DNA of 64,000 bases, from the NCBI GenBank assembly GCA_022559845.1, contig CM040121.1:345562243-345626242 (forward strand). Reading direction: 5' to 3'. This DNA is from Amorphophallus konjac (lineage: Eukaryota > Streptophyta > Magnoliopsida > Alismatales > Araceae). The notes under the pieces were generated by a model. That model saw nothing but the letters and a program-made list of their open reading frames with translations, had not been told where the DNA came from and searched no databases. Shown one piece after another: positions 58,650 through 64,000 of the stretch. The translations under genes and the position numbers were made by a program. The stretch's first letter is position 1. Every line of letters begins with the position of its first letter.

Positions 58650-60065
58650 ATGGTACACACCCTCATGGATAGGATGGACAAGCGTGACCGAGATATACGG
58701 GAATATTTTTGCAATGCCGAGGCTAGGCTTAACGCCGTGAAGGATCGGATGGACGCTACCGACTGGACTATCCAAGGTCTGGTTACACGAGTCCCCGCCC
58801 TAGAGAAAGCCCCGATCAGGTCCGTCCAAGGCCACAAGTCCGTGTCAGAGTACATTAAGGACTTTGATGATTACCGGTTGGGATATGGAGTTGGAGAGAA
58901 GAGCACCACGACCGCATTTCAGTTCTGGAGAGGTTTACGGCTTCACTACCAGTTTGAATTGCTTTGTCGCGACGTAACCACTCTGGAGCATTGTTATCAG
59001 GTTGCTATAGAGGTTGAGCCCTTCGAGTCAAGGTTTGATGCTGCCCTTCGGCAAGCATCTACCTCTCAGCAGAGTGCCGAGCCGGTCAGACAGCCACATG
59101 AGCCCACGAGGCAGGACACTCCTGCTCCACGGCCTCACCCACCCCAGCCGAGAAACCCTTCCCCTAGAGCTCCTTTGCCACCTACTTTACCTTCCGATCT
59201 TTATTCGGAGCCACCTCATTTAGAGACACCCGTGTTTCTAACGGGAAATCTATTCATCACTGAGCCACTACTCAGTTGGCTCAAGATGGGCTTGGTCCCT
59301 AGAGCACCTTGCTATCCATCCATGGATCCTACACTACCCTTAGTGCCAGTCAACTCATTCCACACCACATTCCGGTCTTGTCACCATGTTGATACATTGG
59401 ATGACCTTATTAAAGGATTAGATCGGTAGTTGAAGTTGACGCATATGTTGGCCCGAGGCTTCGACCAACCCAATAGTCATAGCTTCACACATCCAACCTT
59501 AGGGTCCATTACCTCCGTGTGCACCGTGGGTCATATCACCACTGAGGTTCTCTTATTCCTCCCTATGCCGGCCGGGCCTAGCTTCATTCCACCTATCCCG
59601 AGGGTGGAACCATACCTTCTATATGAGACCATCGTCCCCTCTACCCTAGTGCATGAAGGTGACCATCTACACCTTCAAGAATTCTAAACATGGGACCGTG
59701 TCATGAGGGAACCTATCTCGAGGGGTCACACATTCTTTGATCCCTTCTACCCCTTCCCTAGTAAGCCTCTTGACCCAGCTATTCTAATCCACTTCTTCCA
59801 AGAAGTTCATTATCACACCACTACCCCACAGGCCAGTCCACCTACACAGAGCAAGGAGCCCGTTCAGTGGGGTAATGAATTCGGCTCTCTTGGACCACCC
59901 AAACCTCCCAAACCTCACAAATACAAAAGGCCATCAGTGCATGAGTGGTGCATTTTGGGATGTCTAGGATTCCATGATTCCACTAACATTTGGTTGCGTC
60001 TTGTGTATGCATGCCACACATTCGGATGTGCTGGTCCACCATTGCATATGTATGGGTCAGTCTAA
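58650..60065 (+). pseudogene. Gag-like protein of C with an unknown pol-replacing domain
   Basis: One frame of 472 codons from the ATG at 58650, broken only by TAG 59427-59429 and TAA 59685-59687. Residues 1-60 are coiled-coil-like (MDRMDKRDRDIREYF). Residues 66-135 match the C-terminal half of chromovirus Gag (GHKSVSEYIKDFDDYRLGYG, FQFWRGLRLHYQFELLC, LEHCYQVAIEVEPF); the N-terminal capsid half is missing. A Pro-rich linker leads to the unknown domain: EPLLSWLKMGLV, PSMDPTLPLVPVNSFHTT, LDDLIKGL, LTHMLARGF, SFTHPTLGSITSVCTVG and EVLLFLPMP. It ends HEWCILGCLGFHDSTNIWL. The same domain is in F. Confidence 0.75.
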
Positions 60066-60195
60066 TAGGAGGTTTGTTTAGGGTCTTGTGTGAGTCTGTA
60101 TTTTTCTTTATTTGTCCAGTTTGTCAAGAGTCTATGCATACATGTGTCGAGCACATTAGGAGTCGCATAGTCGGTCTATTGTCAACTCGCGTTGT

Positions 60196-60540
60196 CAGTC
60201 CCTTTCGAGTGTGAGGCAAGTCGGGTGTAATGCGTACGTTGTAGACTTGCCAGAATTTGGGATTTACTCTATCTCAACATATCGGATCTAGTCACATAAA
60301 GGGACCCAACGGTGATTCCTAGTGAGTCATTGAGCCGTCTCCTTCCTTTGAGAGTGACCCCACCCCGGAGTGTCCACCACTAGTCTCATTCCTACAGTAG
60401 CATGTGCATATCGACTATATACGGGATGAGCAGGTGACGATTACTTGGAGTGGAGCATATTCCGCGCTACCTGGTCGGTGACAGATCCGCCGGAACCACA
60501 CGAGCAGCCGGACCCCTTACTCGACGGGGTCGAGTTCTTC
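60196..60540 (+). pseudogene. Decayed integrase C-terminus of C
   Basis: Starts at CCCTTTCGAGTGTGAGG and follows E 25645-26050 nearly base for base (AATGCGTACGTTGTAGACTT; GTGACCCCACCCCGGAGTGT), with frameshifts. It shows that C was once derived from an autonomous chromovirus by deletion of the pol core. Confidence 0.75.
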
Positions 60541-60544
60541 CCAC

Positions 60545-60556
60545 CCGGGGAGAATT
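60545..60556 (+). other. Polypurine tract of C
   Basis: CCCGGGGAGAAT before the 3' LTR; E has the same GGGGAGAAT at the same place. Confidence 0.75.
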
Positions 60557-62486
60557 GATGGGAATCAACACCGAGCATTAACATTTTATTTTTACATTTG
60601 TGTCCTTTTATTTACATTTATATCCTTGGGTAATTGGGTTTGCAAATGTAAGGCATTATAAGCCAATTTGTTAGTCTTTAGGAATCTTGGGTTTCTATGT
60701 AAATTGCCAGTGGGTCCGGCAGGGTCCCCCACCCTCTTTCCAATTGGCCCACCTAGGTTCTAGGGCCCATGTGGGGATGGTTCAAAGTCTAAAATTAGAC
60801 TTGGACCAAGGGGGGACAAGGTAGGAGGAAAATTCAAAATTGGAACCCCTTAGTCAAGGGGGCGCCCCCCCTTAATATTGTTTAATGCTTGTTGTATTTT
60901 TTTATTTATGGTCATTTGACTACATGGGGGAAAAAAATACTATCTCATACTTGCCCCTCCCAAACCCTAGATTTGAGGGTAGTTTAGGTCATTTGTACAT
61001 TTCTATATAACCCATGCATTTTTCATTTTATGAGAATTAATGAAAGAAAATTGCATTTTGCACAAGTGCAAGCCCAAGGGCGCCCCTCCTGTGTCCTCTC
61101 CCTTGCAGCTGGATTGCTGTATTCTTAGGGTGGACTCTCTAAAAAACTTGGTGGATTCCAAGTTGTATCTCCCCTCGGAGTGTGAAGCTCCGTCGCCGCC
61201 TCCGTTCGTGCCGCCATCGCACCGCCACCGCCGCCTCATCGGAGTTCTGTCCAACTCTGGACAGCAAGCTAAGGCCGAATTTCTATCTCCCAATCAAGAG
61301 ATTTGTTCGACCCCAAATTTTGGGGGTTTGTTCTTCCTATCATCCCCCATCCCCAGTTCAAATTTCGTATCATTTTGCCTTTGTTTATTATTTTTCCAAT
61401 AATTAAGTTTTCCCCCCAGCAATCTGTCAGTTTACAGATCTGTAGGACAATGTCTTGTTGTTGTCTTTTCCCCACCCCCTTAGTCTTCCCTAAAAATTCC
61501 CAAAAAATTTATACGTGTTCCTCACATCCCCCTATTCCACCCATAATTTTCATAGAGTCTAGATCCATAGTTTTTATGTCAGTAAAAATCCATTTTCAGG
61601 CCGGTCATGTTCTGTCAAGGCAGTCTATAATTTCGAGCCAGAAATAACTACAACCCACATAATTTTTCATTTCCAATCCGTTTACTGGATCAACCTGAAA
61701 TTAATTTATGTTGTAGCCCCTTGAGTCAAATATCCAACGACGTCAATCTCGCCTCGATCCGACATCAGATCTAGGCGGAACAATTCTTTTCACCGGGTCG
61801 CGCAGATCTGATCCGAGAACATGCCAGCAAAGCAGTCCACCGGTTAATTCTGGTAAAACACGTCGGCTCACCTTCGGCGACCGCCGCTCCCGGAGAGCAA
61901 TCGGCAACCCCCCTGTAGCGTCTCAGCCAACCGCCGCAGTAAGGAGACGCCCGGGCACTGCCGTCCCAGCCGCCGGACCCGCCTGCTATCCCGCGGGACC
62001 CGCAGAACCCAGCCAGACCAGCAGCCCGTATCCGGCCCGAGAGCCTTCTAAATTGCTGCCCGTCAACCCGAGTTCATTACTCCCGGGTCGCCATTGTAGC
62101 CCTTTACCTCCCTAGATAGAGTGGGCGATAAGTTCACTGTTGTAATTATTTATTTACTGTACACCGGGAGTACGAGTCTTGGCCGGGGTCATCTTCCCTA
62201 TGCCCGGTGCGTGGAAGTACGTTTTCGCTCCCTCATTGATGCATTTGATTATCTCGTATATTTTTGAATGCCGCTGCATGAGCGATTGTTAGGATATTAG
62301 CTCGTTCAATTTTCATCGCCGCTGCGAGCGAGTGAGTGGAAACCGTCCCGTGACTCAATCCAAGTACGCGGAAAAACCGATACCCGTCACTCATTGCCGA
62401 TTCCTCAACCGCGTACATCCGCACGCTTCCCTCGTTTAGGAATGTCCGCGAGCTGGAGTCCCAGGTTCGCGTCCCGTCCCGCATCA
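60557..62486 (+). repeat. 3' LTR of C (1930 bp)
   Basis: TGATGGGAATCAACACC to CCCGCATCA, followed by CCAAG. TATA box at 61004-61010, with AAACCCTAGATTTG upstream. Confidence 0.9.
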
Positions 62487-64000
62487 CCAAGGCACCCAAG
62501 TAAGGTAAAACCCCATTTCTGTTGGTTACAAGAATGTTCATTTGAATTCTTTTAATCTCTTTCAGATAGCTGCATTTCATGCTTAATCTGTTAAATAAAA
62601 TCTCATACATGTTCTTAACTACTTTGACATTTGCACTGCACATGCATGTCCAAATGAATTGTTTTGCATGTTCTGAAACTGTTATGCATCTTCATACATG
62701 ATTTCATGGTATATCAAATGGTTTAGCTCTAAAGGACAGATTAAGTCTGTCTGGATGTTCTAACCATGTGTGAGATGGTCTCTAGACCAAGTTTTACACC
62801 TAGTACCATGGGTCGAATGTGCACATAGAAAAGTTTAGAAACTCATGAGCAGAGTCTACATATTTGTGCATAGGTGAGAATGAAAAAGAATTGGATATCT
62901 TTCATTGAAAATCAGAAATGTCTGAATTTGATCCATATATTTGTCAATTGCATTTGTTTGATATTTGTCATAAAGCAAAGACACTGAAAATAAATTGCTC
63001 CTCTCAAAAATCTGAATTGCCTTTATTCCATGGTTGTCTGATGACTTGCTGCATATAAGGCTCATATACACATACTCATGCTCAGCAAAATTGTCATGCA
63101 TACAGGACTGTATTTAAATCTAATATTTCCATGCATGACTGAGTGGTATATTAAATGATACTGGGAGAAGGGAAGATGCCTTCTATCTGGAAACCCACAT
63201 CATGTGTGAGGTGGTCCTTTAGACCAAGTCCTCTGCCTGGTACCATGGGTCATATTGCATATAGGGCAATCTGAATGATCATGAGAATGAATCATAAAAT
63301 CATATGCTTAGCCTTCATTGCATATATTGCATAAAGTCAGGGAGAGTCTATCAAACAAATTTTTGTAATTCATGTATAATGGATTAATGCATTCTGTGAA
63401 AAATAGTCAATGCATATGCATACATATTTCATTGCATATCATCGTTATTGAAAATTATAAAAAGATTGTTTGAGTGCATGCATTTAGTTAGGGGGAGTCA
63501 ATGCATATGTATACATATAGTTCACACAGAAAATACCAAAAAGATAGAGTGATTGCTCAATTCCAAGAGAACATTTTTATTGCATCTCTGTCCAGTTCAG
63601 TCGACCAACATTTCCCACCCTGGTCAACCGAAGCTCAGAATTTTCATCTGAATTACTAATGTCTTAAACATAAGCATACATTTGGTTAATTGCATAAATC
63701 AAACATTGAACTACATGGCTCTCATCTGTTCGATCATTAACTAATTCAGTCCACCTATGTTTATTGTCTAGCCATATCATTACCTATTCTGCAATCTCTA
63801 CTCTTCCTGCAACATATATCAACAATTGGCTTCAGCTTGTATCTGGTCTGAATTCACTTGAACTGATACTAGTCTTGAGTTTATAACTCTCATACTCATT
63901 GCACATCCATTGCTGAACTTCTTAATAGTCCTGATTAGAAGTGTCGACACCATGAGTCGACATTATTTTGGAAGTATTCTGTATTATGGAGTTTGTGAGT
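62487..64000 (+). other. Noncoding region of E3 downstream of gag, continuing off the window
   Basis: Continues the E3 sequence cut by C. AAAATCATATGCTTAGCC near 63296 and AGTCAGGGAGAGTC near 63345 match the noncoding region of E2. AGTTAGGGGGAGTCAATGC near 63486 is another purine tract. A copy of GAAGTGTCGACAC near 63939 matches the solo-LTR palindrome. No ORF is supported. Confidence 0.65.

Larger units (their letters stand above)
56382..62486 (+). mobile_element. C: complete non-autonomous chromovirus-like gypsy in E3
   Basis: LTRs 56382-58306 and 60557-62486, PBS, polypurine tract and perfect flanks CCAAG (56377-56381, 62487-62491). Removing C restores CCAAGGCAC as in E2 near 44196. The internal 2.25 kb encodes one Gag-like protein with an unknown domain and a decayed integrase tail; RT, RNase H, protease and the integrase core are absent. 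Confidence 0.92.
49809..64000 (+). mobile_element. E3: SIRE-like copia element, pol not visible, right end outside window
   Basis: It begins in the RT of B after CCTCCTG. The first two bases (TG) are at 49809-49810, and the LTR resumes at 51512 after the solo LTR insertion. Then come PBS, gag, the nested gypsy C and the noncoding region to the window end. Its organisation follows E2, so it is probably another Gag-only element. The 3' LTR is outside. Confidence 0.82.

Overview
The window looks like intergenic heterochromatin of a flowering plant with a repeat-rich genome. Every recognisable coding segment belongs to an LTR retrotransposon (Ty1/copia or Ty3/gypsy). I see no host gene, tRNA, rRNA or CRISPR array. 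The species cannot be named from this sequence.

Layout: the 64 kb can be read as one Tat/Ogre-type gypsy element (B, + strand, from 28405) torn open by other elements. Left side, outermost to innermost: B's 5' LTR is cut at 28405 by chromovirus-like gypsy E (+, 3' end at 25342-28404). E's integrase is cut by gypsy F (-, 21532-25341). F's ORF is cut by Tat-like element A (-, 13451-21531). A is cut by Tekay-like gypsy D (-, 6380-13450). D's integrase is cut by SIRE-like copia E1 (+, 1-6379). All of these run off the left edge. Right side: B's reverse transcriptase is cut by a complete SIRE-like copia element E2 (38990-49220, flanks ACAAT/ACAAC) and about 590 bp later by a second one, E3 (from 49809 past the right edge). 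E3 holds a minus-strand SIRE-like solo LTR (49811-51508, flanks CTGTG) 2 bp inside its own 5' LTR, and a complete gypsy, C (56382-62486, flanks CCAAG).

Coding content: D carries a recognisable gag-pol. B carries gag and the RT part of pol, with a repeat-rich 4 kb stretch of unclear origin (about 33240-37323) between them. E keeps the end of an integrase with a chromodomain-like tail. The other elements look non-autonomous. E2 is complete and encodes only a very long Gag with a coiled-coil middle and about six CCHC knuckles; E3 has the same Gag. C is complete and encodes one protein in which pol is replaced by a domain I do not recognise, and F encodes the same domain in place of pol. A has a Tat Gag followed by a Pro-rich linker, an unknown domain of about 245 residues and a very basic tail. 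E1 carries an env-position ORF resembling the plant 'putative plant transposon protein' family, with its own TATA-like box.

Regulatory architecture: the four copia-type LTRs have a U3 filled with short motif arrays, each family with its own variant, and a shared U5 motif. The LTRs of A, B and D, although from different gypsy clades, share arrays of ACGGTC/GACCGT hairpins, a 60 bp conserved block and the same CTATAAATAG TATA box. Most in-frame stops I could examine are explained by coding-strand C-to-T change, as expected for old methylated copies. The elements would cooperate only as parasites: gag-only copies would need enzymes from relatives elsewhere in the genome.
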